A stretch of 43,076 nucleotides of DNA, from assembly GCA_021781835.1 (NCBI GenBank), contig JAJXWD010000023.1, forward strand, positions 1-43,076, read 5' to 3'. The position numbers and the translations under genes are program-made. The first letter of the stretch is position 1; each line of letters opens with the position of its first letter. Origin of the DNA: Pseudomonadota bacterium. Its GTDB lineage: Bacteria; Pseudomonadota; Alphaproteobacteria; Acetobacterales; Acetobacteraceae. The notes below the pieces were generated by a model. It saw only the letters and a list, made by a program, of their open reading frames with translations. It did no database searches and was not told where the DNA came from. Shown piece by piece: positions 25,331 through 34,443 of this stretch.

Positions 25331-28290
25331 CCCAGGCCTTCCGGCGTGCCAAAGGCGGGCGGATCGACCGCTCCCGCACGCTCAGTTTCAGCTTCGACGG
25401 CAAGAGCTATGCCGGCCATCCGGGCGATACGCTGGCCTCGGCCCTGCTCGCCAACGGTGTGCATCTGGTCGGACGCTCGTTCAAATATCACCGCCCGCGC
25501 GGCATTCTCACGGCGGGCAGCGAGGAGCCCAACGCCCTGGTCGGCGTGGGGCGCGACGATGCCCACTACACCCCCAATTTGCGCGCCCCCCAGGTGGAGC
25601 TTTATGACGGGCTGGTTTCCGAGAGCCAGAACCGCTCGCCCTCGCTGACGCGCGATTATGCGGCCATCAACGATGTCTTCTGGCGCTTCATCCCCTCGGG
25701 GTTTTACTACAAGACCTTCATGTGGCCCAAAAAGGCCTGGACCAAATTCTTCGAGCCGCGCATCCGCGAGATGGCCGGCCTCGGCCGCTCGCCCAAAACC
25801 CCCGATGCCGCCCGCTATGCCCAGCGTTTCGCCCATTGCGACGTGCTGGTGGTGGGCGCGGGGCCGGCGGGTATCGCCGCGGCGCTGTCGGCCGCCAAAA
25901 CCGGCGCGCGGGTGATTTTGTGCGATGAGCAGGCCGAGCCCGGCGGCGCGCTGCTAGCCGAGCCCGACGCCATGATCGATGGCGTGAGCGCCGCCCAATG
26001 GCTGCAAGGCGCGCTGGCCCAGCTCGCCGCCCACAAAAATGTGCGGGTGCTGCCGCGCACCATCGCGTTTGGCTATTTCCCGCACAACCTCATCGGCCTC
26101 GCGCAATCGCTCACCGACCATGAGGGCGAGCGCGACGATGCCAAGCCCCGCGGCCGGCTCTGGCAGGTGCGCGCCGGGGAGGTGATCATTGCCGCGGGCG
26201 CCATCGAGCGGCCGCTGGTCTTCCCCGACAATGACCGCCCCGGCATCATGCTGGCCGAGGCCGCGCGGATTTATCTCGAGCGTTACGGCGTGTTGCCCGG
26301 CCAGCGCGCGCTCATCTTCACCGCCCATGACGGCGCCTACCGCACGGCGCTCGCGCTGCACCGGGCGGGCTGCGAGATTGCCGGCATTGTCGATCTGCGC
26401 CCCAAGGCCGATGGGCCTTGGGTGGAGGCGGCGCGCCAGGCGGGGCTGGAGGTTCATGCCGCCGCCACCGTCACCGCCACCAGGGGGCGCTTGCGCCTCA
26501 CGGGCGCCACCATCGCCCCCATCAAGGGCGGCAGCGCCATTGAGGTGGCGTGCGACACGCTGCTGATGTCGGGCGGGTTCACGCCGAGCGTGCATCTCTT
26601 CTCGCAAAGCCGCGGCAAGCTGGTGTTCGATGCCACGCTCGACGCCTTTTTGCCCGGCGCCCCGGCCGAGGCCTGCCGGGTGGTGGGCAGCGCGGCGGGT
26701 CTGGCCTCGCTGCAGGAGGCGCTGGAATCGGGGGCCGAGGCGGGCGGCGGCGGTACCCGCCACCAGGCCGCCAATGCGCCCGTGGCCCAGGGCGGCTTCA
26801 TCGGCGTGGTGCCGTATCACGGCGATCCCGGCGCGGTACGCGCGTTTCTCGATTACCAGAACGATGTCACGGCCAAGGATGTCATGCTGGCGCTGCGCGA
26901 GGGCATGCAGTCGGTCGAGCATGTCAAGCGCTTCACCACCAACGGCATGGCCAGCGACCAGGGCAAGCTCTCCAACATGAACGCGCTGGCGATCATGTCG
27001 GCGGTGCTGCACAAGCCGGTGCCGGCCATCGGCACCACCACCTTCCGCATGCCCTATACCCCGGTGCCGTTCGGCTATTTCGCTGGCTATGCGCGCGGCG
27101 AGCTGTTCGAGCCGGCGCGCCGCACGGCCATCGATGGCTGGGCCGCCGCGCAGGGGGCGGTGTTTGAGGATGTCGGCCTCTGGAAGCGCGCGCGCTATTT
27201 CCCGCGCGGGGCGGAGGACATGCACAAGGCCGTGGCGCGCGAATGCGCGGCGGTGCGCCAGGGGGTGGGTATTTTCGATGCCTCGACGCTCGGCAAGATC
27301 GAGGTCGTCGGCCCGGATGCCGCCGAGTTTCTCAACCGCATGTACATCAACGCCTGGACCAAGCTGGCGCCCGGCAAGCTGCGCTACGGCATCTTGCTGC
27401 GCGAGGATGGCTTCATCATCGATGATGGCGTCATCGGGCGTATTTCCGACACGCGCTTTCATGTCACCACCACCACCGGCGGCGCCGCGCGCGTGCTGGG
27501 GATGATGGAGGATTATCTGCAGACCGAGTTCCCCGAGCTCAATGTCTGGCTCACCTCGACCACCGAGCAATATGCGGTGATCGCGGTGCAGGGGCCAAAA
27601 GCGCGCGCGGTGGTGGCCCCGCTGGTCGAGGGCGCCGATCTCTCGGCCGAGGCCCTGCCGCACATGAGCATGGTTGAATGCCGCGTGGCCGGCGTGCCGG
27701 CCCGGCTGTTCCGGGTCAGCTTCACCGGCGAGTTGGGCTTTGAGATCAACGTGCCCGCCGATTATGGCCAGGCGGTGTGGGAGGCGCTGATGGCCTGCGG
27801 CCAGCCGCACGGCATCACCCCTTACGGCACCGAGACCATGCATGTGCTGCGCGCCGAGAAGGGCTATATCATCGTCGGCCAGGAGACGGATGGCACCGTG
27901 ACGCCCGACGATGTCGGTTATGGCGGCATGATCGGGAAGGCCAAGCCGGACTTCGTGGGCAAGCGCGCCCTCGCCCGCAAGGCCTTCGCCGCGCAGACCA
28001 ACCGCAAGCAGCTCGTTGGCTTGCTCACCGACGATCCCGCCCTGCTGCTCGATGAAGGGGCGCAGATCGTCGCCGACCCCACCCAGCCCAAGCCGATGAC
28101 CATGCTCGGCCATATCACCTCGTCCTACTGGAGCGAGACGCTTGGCCGCTCCATCGCGCTGGCCTTGCTGCGCGATGGCCGCGCCCGCACGGGAGAGCGC
28201 CTGCATGTGCCGCAACATGATGGCACCGCCCGCGTCACCGTCGTCTCGCCCGTTTTCTATGACCCTGAAGGAGCCAGGCTCAATGGATAA
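25327..28290 (+). CDS. soxA: Sarcosine oxidase, alpha subunit
   Basis: A 987-residue subunit that binds NAD+ and tetrahydrofolate. In order: an N-terminal 2Fe-2S-ferredoxin-like fold without ligands (FDGKSYAGHPGDTLASALLA, RSFKYHRPRGI), a Rossmann domain with VVGAGPAGIAAALSAAKTG (about residues 176-194), a second dinucleotide part with VIIAAGAIERPLVFPDNDRP, and a C-terminal aminomethyltransferase (GCV_T) domain from about residue 600 that takes the methylene group to folate. The length is the family norm. It starts inside soxD by four bases and ends eight bases into soxG. Confidence 0.95.
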   Translation: MTQAFRRAKGGRIDRSRTLSFSFDGKSYAGHPGDTLASALLANGVHLVGRSFKYHRPRGILTAGSEEPNALVGVGRDDAHYTPNLRAPQVELYDGLVSESQNRSPSLTRDYAAINDVFWRFIPSGFYYKTFMWPKKAWTKFFEPRIREMAGLGRSPKTPDAARYAQRFAHCDVLVVGAGPAGIAAALSAAKTGARVILCDEQAEPGGALLAEPDAMIDGVSAAQWLQGALAQLAAHKNVRVLPRTIAFGYFPHNLIGLAQSLTDHEGERDDAKPRGRLWQVRAGEVIIAAGAIERPLVFPDNDRPGIMLAEAARIYLERYGVLPGQRALIFTAHDGAYRTALALHRAGCEIAGIVDLRPKADGPWVEAARQAGLEVHAAATVTATRGRLRLTGATIAPIKGGSAIEVACDTLLMSGGFTPSVHLFSQSRGKLVFDATLDAFLPGAPAEACRVVGSAAGLASLQEALESGAEAGGGGTRHQAANAPVAQGGFIGVVPYHGDPGAVRAFLDYQNDVTAKDVMLALREGMQSVEHVKRFTTNGMASDQGKLSNMNALAIMSAVLHKPVPAIGTTTFRMPYTPVPFGYFAGYARGELFEPARRTAIDGWAAAQGAVFEDVGLWKRARYFPRGAEDMHKAVARECAAVRQGVGIFDASTLGKIEVVGPDAAEFLNRMYINAWTKLAPGKLRYGILLREDGFIIDDGVIGRISDTRFHVTTTTGGAARVLGMMEDYLQTEFPELNVWLTSTTEQYAVIAVQGPKARAVVAPLVEGADLSAEALPHMSMVECRVAGVPARLFRVSFTGELGFEINVPADYGQAVWEALMACGQPHGITPYGTETMHVLRAEKGYIIVGQETDGTVTPDDVGYGGMIGKAKPDFVGKRALARKAFAAQTNRKQLVGLLTDDPALLLDEGAQIVADPTQPKPMTMLGHITSSYWSETLGRSIALALLRDGRARTGERLHVPQHDGTARVTVVSPVFYDPEGARLNG

Positions 28291-28843
28291 TCTCGCCATC
28301 CCTCCCGCCGCCATGCGGCGTTCATCCCTCTCTGGTCAAGAGGGCGGCCCCACATGCCGCCCCATCGCCGGCGGCGGGCGTTTCTCCCTGCGCCTGCCGC
28401 CGGCATCCCGCCAGCCCGCCGCCCTGGCGCTGGGGCTTGATCTGGAGGCAAACATCAACCGCGCGGCGGTCTCGGGCGGGCGCGCGGCGCTGCGCCTGGG
28501 GCCCGATGAATGGCTGCTGCTGCTGCCCGAGGCCGAGGCCCCGGCGGCGGCCCTGGCCGGCGCCCTGCCCGGCGGGCTCTATGCCCTCACGGAGATCAGC
28601 CACCGCCAGACCGCCATTGTCCTCGAGGGGGGCGCCGCCGCCGACAGGCTCAATGCCGGCTGCCCGCTCGATCTCGACCTCGCGGCCTTTCCCGTGGGCA
28701 TGGCCACCCGCACCTTGTTCTTCAAGGCCGAGATCGTGCTCTGGCGCCAGAGCGAGACGTGCTTCCACCTCGAGGTCTGGCGCTCCTTCGCGCCTTATGT
28801 GTGGGAGCTGCTCGGCGTCATTGGCCGCGAATATGCGAGCTGA
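28283..28843 (+). CDS. soxG: Sarcosine oxidase, gamma subunit
   Basis: A 186-residue small subunit of the sarcosine oxidase tetramer. Recognisable text is LRLGPDEWLLLLPEAEAP, LTEISHRQTAIVLEG, LNAGCPLDLDLAAFPVG and FHLEVWRSFAPYVWELL. The ATG at 28283 overlaps soxA by eight bases and is preceded by GAAGGAG. The first 30 residues are Pro/Ser-rich and variable. Confidence 0.9.
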   Translation: MDNLAIPPAAMRRSSLSGQEGGPTCRPIAGGGRFSLRLPPASRQPAALALGLDLEANINRAAVSGGRAALRLGPDEWLLLLPEAEAPAAALAGALPGGLYALTEISHRQTAIVLEGGAAADRLNAGCPLDLDLAAFPVGMATRTLFFKAEIVLWRQSETCFHLEVWRSFAPYVWELLGVIGREYAS

Positions 28844-28846
28844 GCC

Positions 28847-30214
28847 ATGATCAGCGTCTTCGACCTGTTCAAGATCGGCATTGGTCCATCTTCCTCCCAC
28901 ACGGTCGGCCCCATGCGCGCCGCCCATTTCTTCACCGAAGGCTTGCGCGAGGGCAAGCTGATCGCCCGCCTCGCCCGCCTGCGTGTCACGCTCTATGGCT
29001 CCCTCGCCTGGACCGGCCAGGGCCATGCCACCGACAAGGCGGTGGTGCTGGGCCTGGCCGGGGAGCTGCCCGAAACCATCGACCCCGACCATGCCGATGC
29101 GCTGGTCGCCGCCATCGCGGCCAGTGGCACGCTGCATCTGGCCGGGCGCGCCATTCCCTTTGCACCGGCCGGGGACATTCTCTTCGACCGCGACACGCCG
29201 CCGCCCCGCCACCCCAACACCCTGGCCTTCGAGGCGTTTGACGCCGCCGGCGCCTTGCTCGCCGCCGAGCGCTGGTGCTCCATTGGCGGCGGTTTCGTCA
29301 TCCGCGAGGAGGAGCCCGATGGCGCCGGCGCCGCCACGGCGCCCGTGCCCTACCCGTTCGCCAACGCCGCCGGTCTGCTGCGCGCCGGCCAGGAAACCGG
29401 CCTGACGATTGCCGAGATGGTGCGCGCCAACGAGGTGGCGCTGCGCCCGGCGGCCGAGGTGCTGGCCCATGTGGACCGCGTGATCGCCACCATGATGGTG
29501 GCGATCGACCGTGGGTTGCAGGGCGAGGGGCTGCTGCCCGGCGCCCTTAAGGTGCCGCGCCGCGCGCGCGCGCTGCGCAAGCGGCTGGAGGCCGACACCA
29601 GCCGCAACGACCTCGCCCCGCATGAGAAGATGGACTGGGTCAGCCTGTTCGCCATGGCGGTGAACGAGGAGAACGCGGCGGGCGGGCGCATCGTCACCGC
29701 GCCCACCAATGGCGCGGCCGGCGTTATACCAGCGGTGCTGCGCTATTATGCCGATATGTGCCCCGGCGCCACGCACGAGCAGATGCGCAATTTCCTCTTT
29801 ACCGCCACCGCCATTGGCGGGCTGTTTAAAACCAACGCCTCCATCTCGGGTGCCGAGGTTGGCTGCCAGGGCGAGGTTGGCGTTGCCGCCTCCATGGCCG
29901 CCGCCGGGCTTGCCGCGGCGCGCGGCTGCAGCAATGCCCAGATCGAGAACGCGGCCGAAATCGCCATGGAGCATCATCTTGGCATGACCTGCGACCCCGT
30001 TGGCGGGCTGGTGCAGATTCCTTGCATCGAGCGCAACGCCTTTGGCGCCATCAAGGCCATCAGCGCGGCCTCGCTGGCCAAGCGGGGCGATGGCGCGCAC
30101 CTTGTCTCGCTCGACCAGGTGATCGCCACCATGCGCCAGACGGGTGCGGACATGAACAGCAAATACAAGGAAACCTCGCTCGGCGGGCTGGCGGCCAATT
30201 TTGTCGAATGTTGA
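28847..30214 (+). CDS. sdaA: L-serine ammonia-lyase (iron-sulfur serine dehydratase)
   Basis: A 455-residue single-chain enzyme that converts L-serine to pyruvate and ammonia with a [4Fe-4S] cluster. It begins [20 protein letters not shown] and continues with [48 protein letters not shown] and [20 protein letters not shown], with the cluster cysteines in the last two motifs. Three bases separate it from soxG. In this operon it drains the serine made by GlyA into central metabolism, as sdaB does in the Pseudomonas sarcosine locus. Confidence 0.94.
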   Translation: MISVFDLFKIGIGPSSSHTVGPMRAAHFFTEGLREGKLIARLARLRVTLYGSLAWTGQGHATDKAVVLGLAGELPETIDPDHADALVAAIAASGTLHLAGRAIPFAPAGDILFDRDTPPPRHPNTLAFEAFDAAGALLAAERWCSIGGGFVIREEEPDGAGAATAPVPYPFANAAGLLRAGQETGLTIAEMVRANEVALRPAAEVLAHVDRVIATMMVAIDRGLQGEGLLPGALKVPRRARALRKRLEADTSRNDLAPHEKMDWVSLFAMAVNEENAAGGRIVTAPTNGAAGVIPAVLRYYADMCPGATHEQMRNFLFTATAIGGLFKTNASISGAEVGCQGEVGVAASMAAAGLAAARGCSNAQIENAAEIAMEHHLGMTCDPVGGLVQIPCIERNAFGAIKAISAASLAKRGDGAHLVSLDQVIATMRQTGADMNSKYKETSLGGLAANFVEC

Positions 30215-30227
30215 GGGAGGAACCGGC

Positions 30228-31106
30228 ATGAGTGACCAAACGCCCGCCCACCGCCCCTGGAGCTGCCTGGACCGGTTCTCGCTCGAAGCCACCGCCCGCG
30301 ACCTGCCGGCCCTGGCCCAGGCCGTGCCGGATCTGGCGCCCGGCACGGTGGTCGCCATTCCCTTTCTGCCCGGCGAGAGCGACGCCACCCGGCTACAGGC
30401 GGCCGCCCAGATACGCGCGCTGGGTTTCACGCCCCTGCCGCATCTGGCCGCGCGCCATTTGCCCAGCCGCCAGGCGCTGCTCGATTTGCTGGCCGGCTGG
30501 CGGGAGGGGGCGGGCATCGACCGGCTGCTGGTGCTGGCGGGCGACCGCGCCAGCCCGCGCGGGCCCTATCAGGACGCGCTGTCTCTCATCGAAACCGGCC
30601 TGCTGCCGGCTTATGGCATCCGCCGGGTGGTCGTCTCGGGCTATCCGGAAGGCCATCCCCACCTCTCGGATGCCTGCCTCGCCCGGGCCATGCGCGACAA
30701 GCTCGCCACCCTCGCGGCCCAAGAGCTGGACGCTGAAATCGCCACCCAGTTCGGCTTCTCGGCCGCGCCGGTGCTGGCATGGCTGGAGGCGTTGCGCATG
30801 GCCGGTGTCACGGTGCCGGTGCGCCTGGGGCTGCCGGGCCCGGCCAATTTGCGCACGCTGCTGCGCTATGCGGCCCTTTGCGGGGTCGGCGCCTCGGCCG
30901 CGGTGCTGGCGCGCTATGGCTTCGCCCTCAACCGCCTGCGCAGCCATGCCGGGCCGCACAGGCTGGTGCGGGAGCTGGCCGAGGAGCTCTGCCCGCGGCG
31001 CCATGGCCAGGTTTTCGCGCATTTCTATCCGTTTGGCGGCATCGCCAGCCTCACCCTCTGGCTCGCCCGCCAGGAGGTTCCCCTTGCCAAGGCCCATGTC
31101 TCATGA
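30228..31106 (+). CDS. Methylenetetrahydrofolate reductase-family protein
   Basis: A 292-residue MetF-family flavoprotein that would reduce 5,10-methylene- to 5-methyltetrahydrofolate. Family pieces are FSLEATARD (with the glutamate corresponding to the E. coli catalytic Glu), [47 protein letters not shown] and ATQFGFSA. The ATG at 30228 is preceded by GAGGGAGG; sdaA ends 13 bases upstream. Placed between serine dehydratase and purU, it looks like a catabolic paralogue handling the one-carbon surplus from sarcosine rather than the methionine-biosynthesis MetF. That is inference from context. Confidence 0.8.
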   Translation: MSDQTPAHRPWSCLDRFSLEATARDLPALAQAVPDLAPGTVVAIPFLPGESDATRLQAAAQIRALGFTPLPHLAARHLPSRQALLDLLAGWREGAGIDRLLVLAGDRASPRGPYQDALSLIETGLLPAYGIRRVVVSGYPEGHPHLSDACLARAMRDKLATLAAQELDAEIATQFGFSAAPVLAWLEALRMAGVTVPVRLGLPGPANLRTLLRYAALCGVGASAAVLARYGFALNRLRSHAGPHRLVRELAEELCPRRHGQVFAHFYPFGGIASLTLWLARQEVPLAKAHVS

Positions 31107-31948
31107 CCACCTCCTACACGCTCAGCTTCTCCTGCCCTGACCGCCCTGGCATCATCGCCCAGGTCAGCGGTGCCATTTTCGCGCAAGGCGGCAATATCCG
31201 CGTGCTCAACCAGTTCAACGACCCCGACACCGGCTTGTTTTTCATGCGCATGGAGTTTGTCACCGCCAGCCCGCGCCCGGCGCTGGAGGCCGCGCTGGCC
31301 GGGCTGGCCGCGCCGCTGGCCATGAGCTGGCAGCTGCGTGCCCGCGAGGAGCGGCTGCGCGTGATGCTGCTGGTCTCGAAATTCGACCATTGCCTCGCCG
31401 ATCTGCTCTATCGCACGCGCGTTGGTGAGCTGGAGATGGAGATTTGCGCGATCATCTCCAACCACCCGCAAACCGCCCTGAGGGTGACTGATATCGGGGC
31501 GATTCCGTTTTATCATCTGCCGGTTGCCCAAGGCGCCAAGGCGGCGCAGGAGGCGGAAATCCTCCGCCTGGTGGCCGAGCTGACCATCGACCTCGTGATC
31601 CTCGCCCGCTATATGCAGATCCTCTCGGATGGTTTCGCGGCGGCGCTGAGCGGGCGCTGCATCAACATTCATCACAGCTTCCTGCCCAGCTTCAAGGGCG
31701 CCAAACCCTACCACCAGGCCCATGCCCGGGGCGTGAAAATGATCGGCGCCACAGCCCACTACGTCACCACCGACCTCGATGAAGGCCCGATCATCTGCCA
31801 GGATGTCGAAGCCGTCAGCCATGCCGACACTCCGGACGATCTGGTCCGCAAGGGACGCGATATCGAACGGCGCGTGCTGGCCCGCGCGGTGCTGAGCCAT
31901 CTCGATCAGCGCGTGCTGATGAACGGCGACAAGACCGTTTTGTTTTAA
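31103..31948 (+). CDS. purU: Formyltetrahydrofolate deformylase
   Basis: A 281-residue enzyme hydrolysing 10-formyltetrahydrofolate to formate and tetrahydrofolate. An N-terminal ACT domain ([20 protein letters not shown]) is followed by a formyltransferase-like domain with [32 protein letters not shown] and [18 protein letters not shown], containing the catalytic Asn-His-Asp set. The start overlaps the preceding stop by four bases. It is the last gene of the operon and recycles folate during sarcosine use. The stop codon is followed directly by GATCAATTTTGATTGG, which resembles one end of the 108-base repeat. Confidence 0.94.
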   Translation: MTTSYTLSFSCPDRPGIIAQVSGAIFAQGGNIRVLNQFNDPDTGLFFMRMEFVTASPRPALEAALAGLAAPLAMSWQLRAREERLRVMLLVSKFDHCLADLLYRTRVGELEMEICAIISNHPQTALRVTDIGAIPFYHLPVAQGAKAAQEAEILRLVAELTIDLVILARYMQILSDGFAAALSGRCINIHHSFLPSFKGAKPYHQAHARGVKMIGATAHYVTTDLDEGPIICQDVEAVSHADTPDDLVRKGRDIERRVLARAVLSHLDQRVLMNGDKTVLF

Positions 31949-32056
31949 GATCAATTTTGATTGGAATTCATCAGCATAACCATTCCCGAGGCGCTGCCGC
32001 TGCACTACGGATCAGCACAATCACCCCGAAGGTGATCGGCACCTTGTCCTGATCAT

Positions 32057-32071
32057 GAGACCGCCGGTCTC
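32057..32071. repeat. Short perfect inverted repeat upstream of the dehydrogenase gene
   Basis: Arms GAGACCG and CGGTCTC flank a single C. It sits 59 bases before the GTG of the Gfo/Idh/MocA gene at 32130, within the 181-base gap after purU. It may be an operator or part of a leader hairpin; the gap otherwise shows no gene. Nothing else identifies the binding protein. Confidence 0.4.
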
Positions 32072-32129
32072 TGTGAGGGGCCGCCGAGAAAACGCCTGGA
32101 ACGATATTTCCAAAGGGAAGGGATTGTCT

Positions 32130-33299
32130 GTGTCTGAGAAAAGGATTGCCATTATTGGTGCCGGCATGATTGGCGCCGCGCACGCCTTTGGTTATCGCAC
32201 TTATGGGCCACGGATCTCTGGTTTTTCAGCCAGGCTCGATACCGTTTGCGACGCCAATGCTGAATTGGCAGTAAATCTTGCGAATAAATGGGGGGTTTCA
32301 CGCATTGCAAATGACTGGCGGGCCGTCGTCTCCGATCCGGAGATCGATATCATCTCCGTATGTCTGCCGAATTTTTTGCATACGGAAGTCACGCAGGCGG
32401 CGCTGAAGGCCGGTAAGCATGTGCTGTGCGAGAAGCCACTGGCGCTCAGCGCAGGGGATGCGCGCGCAACACGTGATCTGGCGCGGGGCGCGTTGGGAAA
32501 GTCGGGAACCGTTTTCAATTATCGCCGCATTCCAGCGATTGCTGATATCCGGGCGCGTGTGAAGAACGGTGAATTGGGCGATCTCGTGCAGATCATTATT
32601 TTTTATCAGTGCGACTATGCGGCCGATCCGCTGCTGCCCCATAGTTGGCGTTATGAATTCGACCGTGCGGGCCCCGGCGCGCTTCTCGATCTTGGCACCC
32701 ATGCCGTTGACCTCGCCCGTTTCATGATGGGCGATGTGGAGCAGGTCAGCGGCGCGGTCTCGACCATATCGATCCACGAGCGCTTCTTGCCGGCCGAGGC
32801 GACGACCGGACATGGCCATGTCACGCTCTCCGATGAGAAGGCGAAAGTCGACAATGACGATGTCATGTCGGCGTTGCTGAGGTTTAAAAATGGGGCGCAG
32901 GGAGTTATCACAACGTCGCGCGTGGCGGTCGGCATGGGAAACCGCATTCAGGTTGAAGTGTATGGAACCAAAGGAACCGCGCGTTTCACCAACGAGTTTC
33001 CATCGCACTACGATCTTGCGCTCTTCGAGAGCGGTGGCGCTTCATCCTTCAGACGCATGATCAACCGGCCGTCATCGCCTTATGTCGGTGCGCTGGCGGC
33101 GGTTCCGCATGATTTGGCGCCCATAGGTTACGCGGAGGTCTTTGGGTTCATGATTTATGAATTTCTGACCGCGATTGCTCAGGACAAGAATTTCGAAAAC
33201 GGTTCGATAGAGGATGGTTATCGTGCTTCCGAGATTCTGGAGGCGATTCAGAAGGCCAGTGTCATCAATGCGCCGGTCAAGGTTGGTGGAGAGGACTGA
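32130..33299 (+). CDS. Gfo/Idh/MocA-family sugar or cyclitol dehydrogenase (first)
   Basis: A 389-residue NAD(P)-dependent oxidoreductase. The Rossmann motif AIIGAGMIGAAHAFGY comes first, then ISVCLPNFLHTEVTQAALKA, the family's GKHVLCEKPLALS with the active-site lysine, and DLGTHAVDLARFMMG with the catalytic histidine. Such enzymes oxidise a ring hydroxyl of sugars, inositols or glycosides to a ketone. The GTG at 32130 lies at good distance from AAGGGAAGGG; a TTG at 32124 is an alternative. It is followed four bases later by a TIM-barrel gene, the usual partner type. The substrate is unknown. Confidence 0.85.
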   Translation: MSEKRIAIIGAGMIGAAHAFGYRTYGPRISGFSARLDTVCDANAELAVNLANKWGVSRIANDWRAVVSDPEIDIISVCLPNFLHTEVTQAALKAGKHVLCEKPLALSAGDARATRDLARGALGKSGTVFNYRRIPAIADIRARVKNGELGDLVQIIIFYQCDYAADPLLPHSWRYEFDRAGPGALLDLGTHAVDLARFMMGDVEQVSGAVSTISIHERFLPAEATTGHGHVTLSDEKAKVDNDDVMSALLRFKNGAQGVITTSRVAVGMGNRIQVEVYGTKGTARFTNEFPSHYDLALFESGGASSFRRMINRPSSPYVGALAAVPHDLAPIGYAEVFGFMIYEFLTAIAQDKNFENGSIEDGYRASEILEAIQKASVINAPVKVGGED

Positions 33300-33303
33300 G
33301 CAA

Positions 33304-34257
33304 ATGAAAATAGGTTTGAATACGGATGGTTTGGCTGACCTTGGCCTGGAAGAAACTCTCGATTATGCCGCAAGCCTGGGCCTTGATTGTGTCGAATTTG
33401 GGCTGGGTGGATGGTCGAGCGCACCGCATGTCGATATCGGGGCGTTGCTTGCGAGCGCCGCCATGCGCGATCAGCTTTTGGGGAGGCTTCACGACCGCAA
33501 ACTGACGATTTCAGCTCTAAACGCCTCGGGCAATCCGCTCCATCCTGGTGAGATCGGACCGAATGACAGCCGGCTTGCCCGTGACGCGATCACGCTTGCC
33601 GCTGAGCTTGGCGTAAGCCGAGTGATCATGATGTCTGGCTTGCCGGGCGGCGGGCCAGAGGAAAAAATGCCGAACTGGATCACCTCGTCATGGCCGCCCG
33701 AGGCGATGAAAATGCTGGAATGGCAATGGAGGGAACGCGTCATCCCCTTTTGGAAGGAAATCGCGCCGCTGGCATCGGCAAGGGGGATTCGTCTTTGCGT
33801 GGAAAACCACGGCCGGCAGTGCGTGTTCAATCCCGACAGCTATCTGCGTCTGCGCGATGCAATCGGCCCGACCATTGGCATGAACCTTGATCCATCGCAT
33901 TTGATTTGGATGGGCGGTGATCCGGTTGCCGCGATCCGCGCGCTGGGCGCTGAAAATATTTATCATTTTCACGGCAAGGATACACGCATCGAACCGCAGG
34001 CTCGCATGAATGGCACGCTCGATACACGCCATGTCGTGCCTGTTTCCGGCCGCGCCTGGAATTTTGTGCCTCTCGGCCATGGTCTGTCACGGCGCGGGTG
34101 GCTCGAGATCGTCCAGGTCTTGCGCGAGGTTGGCTATAATGATGTGATTTCGATAGAAAACGAAGACTATATGTTGGAAGCCAAGGCGGCGATCTCTGAA
34201 AGTGTCGATGTGCTGCGTTTTGCAATCGATGAGAGCGTGCGTCGGATCCCTGTCTGA
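33304..34257 (+). CDS. Xylose-isomerase-like TIM-barrel protein (first paralogue)
   Basis: A 317-residue sugar-phosphate-isomerase/epimerase-family barrel. Probable metal ligands are Glu167 (LCVENHGR), Asp196 and His199 (NLDPSHLIW), His223 (YHFHGKD) and Glu285 (SIENED). It is clearly paralogous to the protein at 40250: both share GGWSSAPHV, ALNxSGNPL, MMSGLP and PNWIT. It starts at an ATG after GGAGAGGAC, four bases behind the dehydrogenase gene. By analogy with IolE/IolI and 3-keto-glycoside enzymes it may isomerise, epimerise or dehydrate the ketone made by that dehydrogenase. Confidence 0.83.
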   Translation: MKIGLNTDGLADLGLEETLDYAASLGLDCVEFGLGGWSSAPHVDIGALLASAAMRDQLLGRLHDRKLTISALNASGNPLHPGEIGPNDSRLARDAITLAAELGVSRVIMMSGLPGGGPEEKMPNWITSSWPPEAMKMLEWQWRERVIPFWKEIAPLASARGIRLCVENHGRQCVFNPDSYLRLRDAIGPTIGMNLDPSHLIWMGGDPVAAIRALGAENIYHFHGKDTRIEPQARMNGTLDTRHVVPVSGRAWNFVPLGHGLSRRGWLEIVQVLREVGYNDVISIENEDYMLEAKAAISESVDVLRFAIDESVRRIPV

Positions 34258-34275
34258 CTGTGGCGGGTGAAAGCA

Positions 34276-34306
34276 GAAAAATCCCCAAGGAAAAAGGAGA
34301 TTTTTC
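34276..34306. terminator. Possible terminator hairpin between converging genes
   Basis: Perfect eight-base arms GAAAAATC and GATTTTTC enclose 15 bases, followed by GTTTCTTT. It lies 19 bases after the TIM-barrel stop and before the end of the convergent dehydrogenase gene. The stem is AT-rich, so its strength as an intrinsic terminator is uncertain. The rest of the gap to 34443 holds nothing recognised. Confidence 0.4.
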
Positions 34307-34443
34307 GTTTCTTTAGTCGTAACGATCAGGCGGTGGCAGGCCGGCTTCATTCATCGAATTCAGGGCGGGATGAGATGCTATGCCTTTGTCAATCTCCTGC
34401 GGGCATTGTTGAAAGCGGGGGTGACAGCGCCTGCATGAGCCTG

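Noticed and set aside
25954-28314. Very long minus-strand frame opposite soxA
   Set aside because: It is a composition artefact opposite a clearly identified gene, with no recognisable protein motif.
31971-32183. Small minus-strand gene between purU and the first dehydrogenase
   Set aside because: It overlaps the start of the dehydrogenase, shows no family similarity and no good ribosome site.
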